Shown here piece by piece: positions 37,162-48,001 of a stretch of DNA of 64,000 nt. How positions within the stretch are numbered: position 1 is the stretch's first letter; the number at the start of each line of letters is the position of its first letter. The position numbers and the translations under genes are program-made. The stretch is from Ustulina deusta (Eukaryota; Ascomycota; Sordariomycetes; Xylariales; Xylariaceae): NCBI GenBank assembly GCA_023159155.1, contig JAJNNX010000011.1, positions 310,001-374,000 of the forward strand, in the 5' to 3' direction. Under the pieces are notes generated by a model that did not search any database, was not told the origin of the DNA, and was given only the letters and a program-made list of their open reading frames with translations.

Positions 37162-37500
37162 ATGAACGATACCTGCAAGAACATTGCCAAGTCCACCAAT
37201 ATCACCGAGGCTCTTCTAATAAGTTGGAACCCGGTGAGTCGCTGTCCCATTTCTCTAGCGGTATGCTAGATTAGTTATGACCACTGAGACCTTTTCAATC
37301 ACCCCTTGAGTATAAGTAAAGGCTGTGGATGCGAGTATGGTATTGTTGGGTTGACTGCATATGCACCACCACTGCTACCCCACAAGTGCCTCTACAAGCG
37401 CCCCTACAACACCCCCTCCCAGGGATTAACGTACAACAAATTAGCAATGTAGCCCTGATAAATACGGGCCTGCATAGCTACTACCTAAAGTCAGTATCAT
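37162..37500 (+). pseudogene. LysM-domain protein relic
   Basis: 37162-37233 encodes D-T-C-K-N-I-A-K-S then I-S-W-N-P, the C-x-x-I ... W-N-P core of a fungal LysM domain. It ends at a GTGAGT donor, a position often split in these genes. After an intron ending at about 37320, one frame reads A-V-D-A-S and the next frame W-Y-C-W-V followed by T-T-T-A-T-P, the usual end of a LysM repeat. The two do not join in frame. The upstream exons with a signal peptide are missing, and MITE-like element A sits where they should be. LysM effectors bind chitin; this copy looks dead. The 3' limit is approximate. Confidence 0.5.
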
Positions 37501-37601
37501 CATCTGCATTAATTGCCATCCCTGGCTGCCTCTTTTCCTCTTTTGCACCCATTTCCTATGGTCTCGCGTGCACCCCCCACCCAAGCCTCAATTCAGTCGC
37601 T

Positions 37602-39026
37602 ATGGATAAACTACCTCCTGAAATTTTCGAACACATCATCTCCCTAATTCCTCGACCGGTTGGCGGTCACACTCTCCCTGACGCCCTCCCTATGCTTGCG
37701 ACTGTCTCGCGTAGGTTCCAACAGGCAATAGAACGGCGCACGTTTTATAAGCTGGGTATCGAGACGAACGATGCAGAACTCAGTGAGTTCGAACGCATTT
37801 TGGGCCCAGAGAGACGGTCCCATGTACGGTTCCTCTCCATAACCTTACCGGAGCCGCCCCGCCCCTCCAACGCTACGACCGAAGGTGGGAATGAAAGTGG
37901 AAGTGGAAGTGAAAGCCGCTATGAGACGAATCAAGATCGACAGGCGCATAGAGAAGTTTTAACTGCTCCGCTGCGACGGCTGTGGAATTTCATCAGTACC
38001 TGGGACGAAAGCGCCAGCAAAGGTATCTACCTGAGCTTGGACACCGATCTACCCCCAGATGTACCCCCGGAGGGTTATGTTCACCAGCCCTTTATATTCT
38101 CGCTGCTGGATCTCACAGCTGATGCCGAAAGGTTTCCAGCTCTGCCTTGCATCCGCCAATTCAATTTCGGCAGCCACTCTCGCTATTGGAATCCACGGGT
38201 AGCTATGGTACTCACTTCAAGGATGCCAAAGTTAGAGCGCGCTGAATGGCTCGATCAGGCTCAGTATGACTGGTGTCGTTATTACAGCATCGACAAGAAA
38301 TACCGCGATGAACTTGTGCAAAGCATCCAAGTCATGCGTTTACCATCCTCATTGAAAAAGTTTTCCTGCCAACTAAAAGCCCCCTACTACGACTATAATC
38401 ACACCCAGGTGTTGCCCAGGTTCATTGAAGATGGTGCACACGACCCTGTGAGTTGTGCCATTCGGGAACTAACAAGGCACTGCACCGACATCTCGCTTGA
38501 AGGCCCATTTCATCCATCTCTCTTCGACCCGCCAAGCTCTGGGCCAGCCGTAGAGGAACAGCCGTGTTGGCAGTACACGACCATATTAAGCGTTAAAGTC
38601 CTACCTTGCAGCCCCGACGGACGCTGGCTTTTTCGGCCCCAAGTCTCCCAGCTACATCTACCTGAGGGCTTGATCGATTGCACCCAGCTACCACCCGGTT
38701 ACGCAGATACGGAGGAAGGACGCGAGGAGGCCGAAGACTATTATGATGATCACGAGCAAATCATCATGCCTCCAAAAACATACGAGTACTCTAAGCTCAC
38801 GTTGGTCCCAGATGACGAAAAGTTGAATGCAATGATTGTAGCATTTGCTCGATGCTGCGCCCGTATGCCTGCGTTAGAGACCGCGGCTGTGTGGTTCGAG
38901 GATAACAGTGAGGACTTCCCATACCAAGTAACTTTTATTGCTGCCTTTTACCGCGTCCCTGTCTGGGATATAGATATGGCGAACTCTGTCGATTCCTGTA
39001 GATTTTATTTGCATGTCAACGACTAG
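37602..39026 (+). CDS. F-box protein
   Basis: The ATG at 37602 starts M-D-K-L-P-P-E-I-F-E-H-I-I-S-L-I, a typical F-box helix, followed by L-x-T-V-S-R-R-F to complete the domain by about residue 50. The full protein is 474 residues from one exon. The remainder has no classical leucine-rich repeats. It resembles the many fungal F-box proteins with an unclassified, aromatic-rich C-terminal region and an acidic loop (E-E-G-R-E-E-A-E-D-Y-Y-D-D) near residue 390. F-box proteins link substrates to SCF ubiquitin ligases through Skp1. The frame is open further upstream, but that sequence belongs to the LysM relic, so the Met directly before the F-box is preferred. Confidence 0.8.
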   Translation: MDKLPPEIFEHIISLIPRPVGGHTLPDALPMLATVSRRFQQAIERRTFYKLGIETNDAELSEFERILGPERRSHVRFLSITLPEPPRPSNATTEGGNESGSGSESRYETNQDRQAHREVLTAPLRRLWNFISTWDESASKGIYLSLDTDLPPDVPPEGYVHQPFIFSLLDLTADAERFPALPCIRQFNFGSHSRYWNPRVAMVLTSRMPKLERAEWLDQAQYDWCRYYSIDKKYRDELVQSIQVMRLPSSLKKFSCQLKAPYYDYNHTQVLPRFIEDGAHDPVSCAIRELTRHCTDISLEGPFHPSLFDPPSSGPAVEEQPCWQYTTILSVKVLPCSPDGRWLFRPQVSQLHLPEGLIDCTQLPPGYADTEEGREEAEDYYDDHEQIIMPPKTYEYSKLTLVPDDEKLNAMIVAFARCCARMPALETAAVWFEDNSEDFPYQVTFIAAFYRVPVWDIDMANSVDSCRFYLHVND

Positions 39027-39434
39027 CGACCAACCGATGCGACAATCGCCGAGTTGAAGAATACTGGAGTTGAGAGATATGGCCAGCCTTCTACTATAGG
39101 CTACTTAGAATGGGGATACTATCTCGAATGACAGTCATTCAGAGCCAAGAGATTTCCCAACGATGGTGGCCTATGTACCGAACATAAGAGAAGGGGGTGG
39201 CATACGGTCATGAGGTATGGTCGCAGAACCGTAGACGTAAGGAGTTCGAGGGACGCAATTGACTATACCAAATCCTATCGACACGTTCAATTAAGGCAGT
39301 CTGTCGAGATACTTCCTGCTGAAATACTGCTTTAGTGTTAAGAGGCGCTAGAGCTGTAGATTTTGTTTTTATTACTTCCCAGTGCCGGGCCCTCCTTTCT
39401 TAACAATTTCTACTGGGGCTAGGTTAAAGGGGTC

Positions 39435-39708
39435 TAGTACACGCATGAGCCACTTAGTGGCTGTGCTCGTACAGGGATAAAAACACCAAGGGCGTTGATT
39501 TCCACGAAAGTTTTAGACGGACAGAACACACTTAGCCAGGACTGCAAATGAATTGATTTTTCTTATATTTTTTACTTGATCAATTGATTCCCTACGAGAA
39601 CTGAGTGATTACTATGCTAGGAAGTGTAGGTTTGGCCTATCTCCTAGTATAGGGGCACTGTAATGCTTCTACGGATTGTAGACAGCTAATCACAGTTGCC
39701 CACTTCAA
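39435..39708 (+). repeat. MITE-like element B
   Basis: It carries the family landmarks in order: AGCCACTTAGTGGCT palindrome, ATAAAAACACCAAGGGCG, TTGATCAATTGATTCCCT, the GCTAGGAAGTGTAGG...CCTATCTCCTAGT block and the terminus TTGCCCACTTCAA. The left terminal repeat is decayed, so the start is approximate. The right flank is CA rather than TA. Confidence 0.7.
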
Positions 39709-42255
39709 CACAGAAGAGCAGTCCCAGAAGATCATAAAGTGCTTATACTTGGGGGTCCTTGGCGGTATCTACTAGTTTGTCACAAGCTCGTGGGATTACT
39801 GCCTTTGCCGGATCACCTTGAATCTTCCATTTAGAAGACCTGCGTGGTCATCCAGAAGTTCTGCCTCGGGTCTGTCCGTAATCACGGTTCCTGTACATAA
39901 CCCCTAACTTGCATGTTTTTTACGGTTAGGGCTGCTATTCACGGCCTCCAGACCTACTCGGGCTCGAGATTAATGCGACTGAAGTTGGGGTCTGGCCGAC
40001 ATATTCAACCCATCCGTTACCATGAGGTCGGAGCTGAGCGACTCAGCTTAATCGGCGCATATCCCGAGTTGCATATTGAGCAGGTGCTTCAACGAAAAGA
40101 CGCTAGCAAGAAAATCGCGGTTTCGGTCAAGAGCGCCAAGACAATCACATGTCGAAAATAGCAGTCTTGGCATGTACGGGCGTTAGTCATCATGCCGGGG
40201 TCCTGCGACCCAGACGACTGCCACAATTGCCGCCTTGATCATGGGATATTCATATATGCTAATGTAACAGGTGCTCAGACCCTCCTAGAAGCTGTGTCAC
40301 GATACGCTCAATTGGGGGCGAGTAGATCAGGGGGCGATACACAAAGATGGGATAATGGAGCTCTCCCACGTGGTATGAGGACCAAAAAGCAAACCTCGAT
40401 TTCACACAACATTCGGGTCTAGCTTGCGGTCTAGCTTACATCGTATTCGAATAAATTACGGCGTGCCCCAATGAGAAACTTTACACGAACAGACCGCTAT
40501 CTATGACCATTAATTGGGGGCGTAATGCTGCGAAAGCAAAGAGAGTATGGAATTTCCTTAGAATTGGAATATTTTAAATTAAAACCTTTTATAACTTATA
40601 ACTTCAAGGATAAAAAAATATTATAGAAAGTATAGTAGCAGTATACTTTGAATAGAAGTAGTTTATAAAATTTAAGAAATAATAAGTAATATGTGAAGGA
40701 ATGGCCTGTTCCGATGGAATAGAATGCCATTCGGGCTCACCCGTTCCCTCGCAGTTTTGTAGCCAATTTTTCACCGGGTACCCTACAGCTGAAAGCTGAT
40801 TGATACAGACTCTATCTATAAATTGGTAGAAACAGGTTCTCGCGGCCCAAGCGCGGATAGAATATGCTGTAACCAAAGACCCCCAGTACTTTATACTAGG
40901 AGGAGCCGGTCACGCTTGGCATAATTTTGTCAAAGAAATATAAGTACTTCCTTTATGCAACAACTATGAAGAAACTTCGGCCAGGTCTAGGTCTGGGTAC
41001 TATCATTACCAATCTATCATAATAATACCTCTTTCCCTCGACCGCGTTTGTTAAGAAAGATGTTATTCCAACCACCACTTTAGCAGCCTTCTTATTCCTT
41101 GACCAATTTTGCATCCCTTACCTCAAGAAATTGCTATGCATAGATGTTCTAACTGGCCTACAGCAAAGGAGTATCATCGTTGGACAAGCTACAACATTTG
41201 CAGGGTATGGCACCCGTATCGTGAGTCTGGCACATGAGAACAGCGATATCAGAGATGAGGATAGATATCCCCGCCCAAGTACGGAATAATCTTCATACTA
41301 GTAGCTATTGACTGACAAGATCACCTATATTATGTTAATGTCGCTTGGGGCTAAATAATCACCAACTGCCTCAACCGCTATAGTTTACCTGGTGATAATG
41401 CTGCCCCCCTCTTAACAGGCTCGAAAAGGGGAACCCATGCTGGCTCGTCCTCGTACAACAACACCAATCCTTCGGCTGCGACCCAGTGTCTCAGCCGTGG
41501 TCTACAAGTGGTTGCAAATCTGTCTGCCAGCCCTTCAAGGGCTCCCGCATGTGTGTCTAGGCTGCGAAGTTGACAGCTTCTGGGTGCAGAAAGGGCATTA
41601 CCATAGGTATAGAGTAGCAATTACGATTATCAGGCGGTACAGCAACAACAGAAAGAGGCCATATGTTCTTTTCTGTTCACTGTCGAGAATTCTGGCCATA
41701 GTTGGGGCTTGGTTGCCAGACGGTCTTGTATGCCGTAGGATTTCGTGAATATTAAACCTGATTGTGATACTACCTCAGCGGAATATTTTTACCATAATAG
41801 CCTCTCCCACATCCTATTCGCCACAATATCAAAACGCCTAGCACCGTTCCGACCGTCTTCTGTGACGTTTTCACGTCAGCGCCGAAAGCTACCGTACGGC
41901 CCCCAGGCGCCGTTTCAAATTTCATCGTATAATTATTCTGTGTAGGAAAACAACATTCAATGTGGCAAATTGATATCTCGTAGATCGGGGCGTCAGCCTA
42001 CCTAGGGAATAATACAACCAGAATTAGCAAAGCTATGTTGCGGCGGTTTATCGGCCTATCCGAAATAGTGTTTCATTAGAACTAGATTGCATCATTAACA
42101 TGTTCGGACGAGGCAGACAAGAGCTCAGTCCGTTTTCACAAAGTCGAAGCTGAAAGAATATAAAGTACTGGCAAGCTCTCCTAGCTGTACTCCAGTTTAA
42201 GGGGCTTCTCATCAACCCTGCCACATTATTATACACTACTTCATACATTGTTATC
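39709..42255. other. Gene-poor interval
   Basis: About 2.5 kb with only short open frames (up to 103 codons) of chance-like composition on both strands. An AT-rich patch lies at about 40550-40690. The final 200 bp should hold the promoter of the membrane-protein gene that starts at 42256. No RNA gene or repeat is recognised. Confidence 0.45.
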
Positions 42256-44772
42256 ATGGCGGGCAATTCGAGTAGGGTCGATCACTATCCGGTGTACCTC
42301 GGTGTTTGGACCAATTGGTCTCGCGGTCATAACCTAGGCGTTACTTTGACCCTTAGACGTCAAGAAGCTAATCTTCTCATCGCCTTTACCGCATTCTTCA
42401 TAGCTTTTATATCAACTCGTTTCTGGAGGATTCTCTGCTTTGCCTTTCACCGACAATATGCCACGACCACCACGCAAAAGGCCGTTTATCACCAACGGCA
42501 AGCCATACTACGAAACTCCGCCACACCAGAGGGGGGAATTCAGCAACTACTGCGGCTGGTATGGGCCAACCGACATAGGAGTGATCGCTTCGCACCCCTG
42601 CTCATCATCACCGTTGCTGCAGTTTGTATCTCCGCTTTCGCTGTTGCAGGCGGTTTGTCTTCCCAGATCTCTACCGCCGTTGGCACCGAAGTTTTGATCG
42701 ATAGTTTCAATTGTGGGTATATCGATCCAAAGAAAGTACAGGATCCAGATGGACAAGTCAGCTTTCCACAGCAACTTTTTGCACTGGTGCCCAACAGAGC
42801 AGAGACAATCGACAACGCAGCAAATTATGCTCAACAATGCTACTCGAATGATACCGCAGGAACACTTGACTGCGGGCGTTTTGTCACGAAGAAACTTGAA
42901 AGCTTCATCGACAATAAAGCGACATGCCCTTTTCAGGATAAGATGTGTCGGTCCAATTCAACCAACATACGTATCGATTCGGGTTACATCAATAGCCACG
43001 AACATCTCGGCCATAACTATCCTGCTAAAGATAGGATACTAGCTAGGAACGTTTTCCACTGTGCACCAATCACAACAACAGGATTCACAAGTGAGACGAG
43101 CGCGTTGGGCGATAATCTTACCCTATATCACTACGGAAGCGTATTGGCCCCTTCTGGAGAGAAGGACTATGTGTTTGCAGCCCAATCGGTTGAGTCCCAA
43201 TATGTACTGACTTTGTCACCTGACTTTTCATTCTCCACTGCGAACTACGGCATATCGTAAGTCCAAAAACTCTGTTATTAAAATCCGGTTTTGACACATT
43301 GTCCCCACTTGCTACGAAGAGCAAATCTATGAGGAAACTCCAGCGTTTAACCACAGGACGGCCAACTTCTAGGCTAACATGAGCATATAGCCCATATCTA
43401 TACCTTGTGGAAGATAAAAAAAATTAGCCCTCTCTCTGACTTTATCCCAATCGATCCTATGTTCAGAGAAGACGGAGACGTTGTACTTATTTTCTTGTCT
43501 GGAGAAGGAGTTATACACGTAGCCCCTTCAACAGACAAGTGGTATCGCGTGTCGCCTACACGGTCAAATATCTTCACGTCGACTAGTAGTGAAGTTGATC
43601 CAACAGCGATATACCTTCCCCTGGATCCAGCATCTCCACTCGGATGTGTCGACCAGTACCAGTTTTGCTCTAGGGATACACAACACTGTGGACCGTTAGC
43701 AAGCATTCGGGACGCTGTTTCAGGCGCTGCGCATTTCTTCAACACTACCTTTGATTATTTTATAGCCAACGCCGCTAACACTACGAGTGCAGGCCAGTTT
43801 AATTTTTTCATGTCCGCTTTCAGGGATAATCAATATGCGTCGCTCTACGAGATTCTAGCACAATTGGGATCAGAAAGTTTGGCTTCGAAGAATTCTTTAT
43901 CAGCCGGTCTCCAAGGTCCGCTCCCTTCGAACCAATGGCAACTAGATGTGATTTACTGGTCGGATATTGTGAAAGCATCTATCCAAGCTGCATTTCTAGA
44001 CATGGTATATTTTAATCCACCCGATGCATCCCAACTCCAACTCCGCAGGGGCTTTACAGCTCCGAATTCCAAGAGCTTGTGCAATAACCAAGTGAGTGAG
44101 CTTTCATTCTATTCACTTAATCCTCGTCTAGGTTATTACCTTATCATTCCTCCTAACCAAAACCCCCAACAGAAAATCAGAAGTACGGCCTATGCATCAT
44201 TCAGTATTTTTGGCCTTCTATTCACCTTCGTCGTCGGCAGTCTAATCATCTTAACATCTTACTTGTTGGAGCCAATATCGAAACTACTCCACAAGAAATG
44301 GGGCTTCAAAACACATGCCTACTTAGAATGGACTACCAACGCCACTTTACAGCTTCAACGTCTAGCTCACGAAGAACTCGGTTTCGGTACTTGGTCAAAA
44401 GGCACAGGAGAGGTCCCGACAACCGCGCCTGACGACTTCCTAGGGTGCTTAGACATTTCAAAACCTAAACACCCTGTACTAAGTTCGCCCCACAAAGAGG
44501 GGAACTCTGCGGGGGAGAGTCAATTTGATCACGAGATTCCACAGTCAATCACACCACTTGATCATGATCAAAGCACCGAGCTGTTGAGCTTACAGCATGT
44601 ACATGACGAGGGTTCCCCGAGCCCAATTCATGAACATGCGCCACAAATTCCTCCAATTCAAGTATCACAGACTCCAAGCCTCGAGGTCGAACCTAGTACG
44701 GAGATTGGCGAAGTACTACAAGACAATAGGTCTGAGGCATATGAGCGACTTTCGAGACACAGGACAATCTAA
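42256..44772 (+). pseudogene. Multi-span membrane protein gene with a one-base frameshift
   Basis: Exon 1 (42256-43256) and exon 2 (43391-44772), joined by a GTAAGT...ATAG intron, encode about 794 residues but total one base too many. In exon 2 the frame reads P-Y-L-Y-L-V-E-D-K-K and then breaks at a run of eight A (about 43414-43421). Dropping one A makes the frame continuous through I-S-P-L-S-D to the stop. The protein has membrane spans near residues 36-58 and 112-134, a large Cys- and N-glycosylation-rich external region of about 450 residues, a span near the end (S-I-F-G-L-L-F-T-F-V-V-G-S-L-I-I-L) and an acidic tail. This resembles a conserved but unnamed fungal plasma-membrane family. 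Whether the break is real or a homopolymer error is unknown. Confidence 0.7.
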
Positions 44773-45239
44773 CAGTTAAATCATCCTCTAATTGCACTTT
44801 TAACATGGGAAAGTATGGATGCGAGGATGTGGAGCATTCTCCGTGGGACGCATGATCTTTAAATAGGTTGGCCTAGGATAGCTTAGTTTGCTTGCTGCGA
44901 AGTTAGACTCATAAAAAGCAAACTATTAGTATGGCCCGAGATTGTTTATATTACGAAGTAATGAAACAGAAAACCTAACGTTATGAGTAGAATGGAACGA
45001 AAAGCAATATTGAACACTCGGTACGAAGGTGTCTGGTCTGCTGACTCATTGTCGCGGTGCAGCGGTCCCCCGCCCTTTTCCTGTAGCCGCCGCTTTGCCA
45101 TCGGCGTGTTGACCCCACTAGAGCACCGTAATAAAAAAAAAACAGAATGCCTTCGTTTTTAGCGAATGAAATGAGTAAAACGTAAGGTCTTGTTGTCGCA
45201 GAAAAAAAAAAGTTGGACTAAAAGTTCCTGTACGCCTAA
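44773..45239. other. Intergenic region
   Basis: No gene or repeat recognised. It includes short A-runs at 45132-45140 and 45203-45210. Confidence 0.4.
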
Positions 45240-45524
45240 TTAGGAAACCTTTGATCCTACGCTAGTACGTAAATAGTTAGTTCGCTTTAGCGTTCTCAGT
45301 ATATTCCGGACTCGGCCTTGACACAATAACGATTCCATCAAAGGGGCTTGATAGTGATTCTCTAGTGGAGGCTCGTCGAGCATATAGGCGGAGGGGTTGA
45401 TAAAGTGAGGGCGTTCCCACTCAGGCGGCTCGCACACAACAAACTCGTAGATGAAGTTTCGGCTTTCGGGTGGAAGAGTCCATAGATCCCCTAGGCGTCG
45501 TTTATCCTCGCTTTCTTCCTTCAT
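45240..45524 (-). pseudogene. 2EXR-like (F-box-like) N-terminal fragment
   Basis: The frame from ATG 45524 (MKEESEDKRR) contains L-W-T-L-P-P-E-S-R-N-F-I-Y-E-F-V-V, the signature start of fungal 2EXR/F-box-like proteins (L-P-x-E-L-R-N-x-I-Y). It stops after 94 residues, far short of the usual 200-400. No downstream exon was found. It is therefore a truncated copy or gene relic. Confidence 0.5.
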
Positions 45525-45673
45525 GCTGACGGTTGAATTTATCAAGTTATAGTATTTGTCAAACAGATTTAGGTTTCTGACTTTTGTAATTTTACACGGA
45601 AAAGCGACACGGAAAAGCAACAGAGCTTTTATATATTCCTGTAAAGGATAGACAAGCTTTTCTCCAGTGCAAC

Positions 45674-45769
45674 TGTGCCAGAGTGAATTGTCTTTTTGCT
45701 ATGGGTCCCGAAGGACATGGGTGCTTTACTTTAATGGGCCTATGAGTTCCATTCCCAAACTCCACACAA
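45674..45769 (+). repeat. tRNA-like (SINE-like) dispersed repeat, copy 2
   Basis: Near-identical to the reverse complement of 11700-11793. It has TGTGCCAGAGTGAATTG, comparable to the D-arm/A-box end of a tRNA-Ser/Leu-like molecule, and the B-box position GAGTTCCATTCC. TGTG and CACA at the ends can pair. Confidence 0.6.
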
Positions 45770-46048
45770 CCTTTACCGCTCTTCAAAACATAATTTTCAG
45801 CTTATATAATGTCTAGTCAGTAAACCTTAAGCAGAATATCCTAGCATTAATAGCTAATCCTAGTTTTATCTCTTAAAGCGCCGCGTTAAAAACAAACAAT
45901 AGTTTGTTAAGCTATAAAAAGGTTCCTTCACACCGGATATTTTATTTATAACTATGAAAGTGAATGGGCTTGGGATAATATAGGTGGTGCCAACCGCGTG
46001 TTGACATCAATTGGCAACAATCTATGTCTGACCAGTTTTCTGTGGATA

Positions 46049-46365
46049 TTATCCGATATCAGTAATGCTAATTGTTCCGAGACAATCCACGGCGTGGGCA
46101 ATCATGTTGTCTGGGAGACTATTCCGGAGGTGGGCCTGGAACTTTTCACCGGAACGCGCTTTTTCATTAGGAGAATAAACGAGACCCTGAGCTGTCCAGC
46201 GTTTGATATCTCTACGGGCCTATTTAAGGATAACGGCTACGATAATACTCCGATCAGGAACATAGATAGTGTAGAGCTTGTCCGGGTCGGTCATTTTCTC
46301 AATCTCCGCTAGCTTGAAACAACTGATCGAGGCGGATGTTTCGCAGAGCAGCGCTCTTATTCACA
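46049..46365 (-). pseudogene. Coding-like relic with one in-frame stop
   Basis: A minus-strand frame reads with balanced composition (C-F-K-L-A-E-I-E-K-M-T-D-P-D-K-L-Y) across about 105 codons with a single TAG at 46220-46222, which a C-to-T change of CAG would produce. It ends at TAA 46049. No family is recognised and no start or splice sites are clear. Confidence 0.3.
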
Positions 46366-46632
46366 CAGAAACTATTTATATCTAAACTACCCCATCATAC
46401 TCTTCTCGACTATTTACATGTCAGGGACCAGGGTCACCAGTGGGTAGAAGCTACCTATGTGGGTCTGTATTCTAGGATATGTTTATATAAAGACCAACTT
46501 CTCCCCAAAAATACTTGGGGGAAGAAGGTCAGGAATCAATGAAATTGAGCCCTTACCTATACCCTTCTATCTACCAGTGACCTACTTGTGACAAACCTTC
46601 ACTCTGGGATAACCACCCATGACAATACAAGT

Positions 46633-46763
46633 TGTCACGGTTAGGTGGATCCAAGGGATCCACCCGAACGGATCAGCGCTATTCCGAGAGATCCTGTATA
46701 TATACAGCTCATTTCGTTCCCTTTGTTATACCTAGAACTTAGACCTTAGATCATCCGAATACA
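46633..46763 (+). repeat. Possible solo LTR
   Basis: The stretch starts TGTCACGG and includes the palindrome GGTGGATCC-AAG-GGATCCACC and a TATATATA box. It ends ATACA or a few bases later. This layout resembles short Copia LTRs of fungi. No target duplication is visible, so the call rests on resemblance only. Confidence 0.35.
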
Positions 46764-46862
46764 CCACTGGTGATCATACATGGAATATGCACTGGTCCCT
46801 TTTCTCCACTAGATCGCAACTCCACTCCTCCGTGCGACAAGTTTGGGACTTCTTCAAGCCTC

Positions 46863-48001
46863 TCAGTAGGTTACAGACCCCCTGGTAATCTTGATGTCGC
46901 CACTGAACAGCTGACGGGCACCGTTCGGGTCGTTCGGATTAAGACGTCCATGAAACACCGCAGTGACCCCATTAGGGTCAAGATCAAGGCCCCCAGGCCC
47001 ATAAATTCCGTAGGGGTTTGCAGTGTTCATGACGATAACACGGTCGGTGTACGCTCCGTTGATAGTCGACGAGAAAGCGGCCTCGATATCGTAATTATCG
47101 TCATCGAAGCAGTGCGCACTGTAGAACAGAACGTAGTTCCCGTCGCTGATCTTGTAGAGCGAGGGGGCCTCAACGATGCCGTCGTTGTTGGCGCCTACGT
47201 TGTCTAGGATCTTCGACGGGCTGCCTACAAGCGTGATCCCGTCCCGCTGCATCTGCTGGATCATGATGGGGGTCGGGTAGTAGATCGATCCCGTCGGCGT
47301 GTTCACACACTAGTAATTTTAACTTAGATATACTACATATGCTGGCTATATCATCTTTTCCTACTTACGGTAGTCAGTCCGCCTAGCGCAGAGCCATCGA
47401 CTTTCCACATAATCCAGCGGTTTTGGCCGTCGTCGTACCCCGCGGCGTCGATAGCGCCACCACCGGCATCGTCGCAGATCAGGGGTGTGGATTGCGGCGT
47501 GTACGGCCCCGTGACTGAGGCTGATGTGGCCACGCCAATGCAGTGGGTGCCGCCATTCTTCCAGGCTGTGTAGTACATGACGAACGTCCCGTCGTCGTTG
47601 AGCTGGATATCAGGTGCCCAGATCCCCTTCTCCGCGGCTGCCCAAGCGCCAGCGTTCGGTAGCGCGTCGGTGGTGCCGAGTGTCCACGTAAATGTATCGG
47701 AGCCTTGCCCAAGGAAGTCGTCTCTCGACGTGGCGAAAGGGATATTCTTGCCGTTGGATGTCGTCGCGAACGCATACCAAAGCCCGTTCGCCGAGATTAT
47801 TGAGGGGTCTGGGAAGTTTACACCCATGAAGGGGCCGAAAATACTGCGCGCAGAGGCTTTCGCCGACTTTGCGCTGTTTATATTGACCTTGGTAACATTG
47901 GTCAGCTCAATCTTTGGAACCACACGAGACTGAGGTTTCCCAGAGAGGTTTGGGAAACCAGCGACAAGTCCTGCGCCCAGGGTAACGAGAAGAGCCTTCA
48001 T
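46863..48001 (-). CDS. Secreted GH43-family glycoside hydrolase
   Basis: Joining 47369-48001 and 46863-47309 (minus; GTAAGT donor, ACTAG acceptor) gives 359 residues in frame. Residues 1-17 form a signal peptide. The five-bladed beta-propeller of GH43 is shown by the catalytic base Asp in F-P-D-P-S-I (D65), the transition-state Asp in W-A-P-D-I (D131) and the acid Glu in V-E-A-P-S (E258). Family members remove arabinose or xylose from plant hemicellulose and pectin. The exact substrate cannot be told from these motifs. The length and the F-S-G-D-I ending indicate a complete single-domain enzyme with no carbohydrate-binding module. It is likely extracellular. Confidence 0.9.

Noticed and set aside
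41378..41748. Overlapping open frames on both strands
   Set aside because: Neither has a domain; both end at the same GC-rich patch, which explains the open length.
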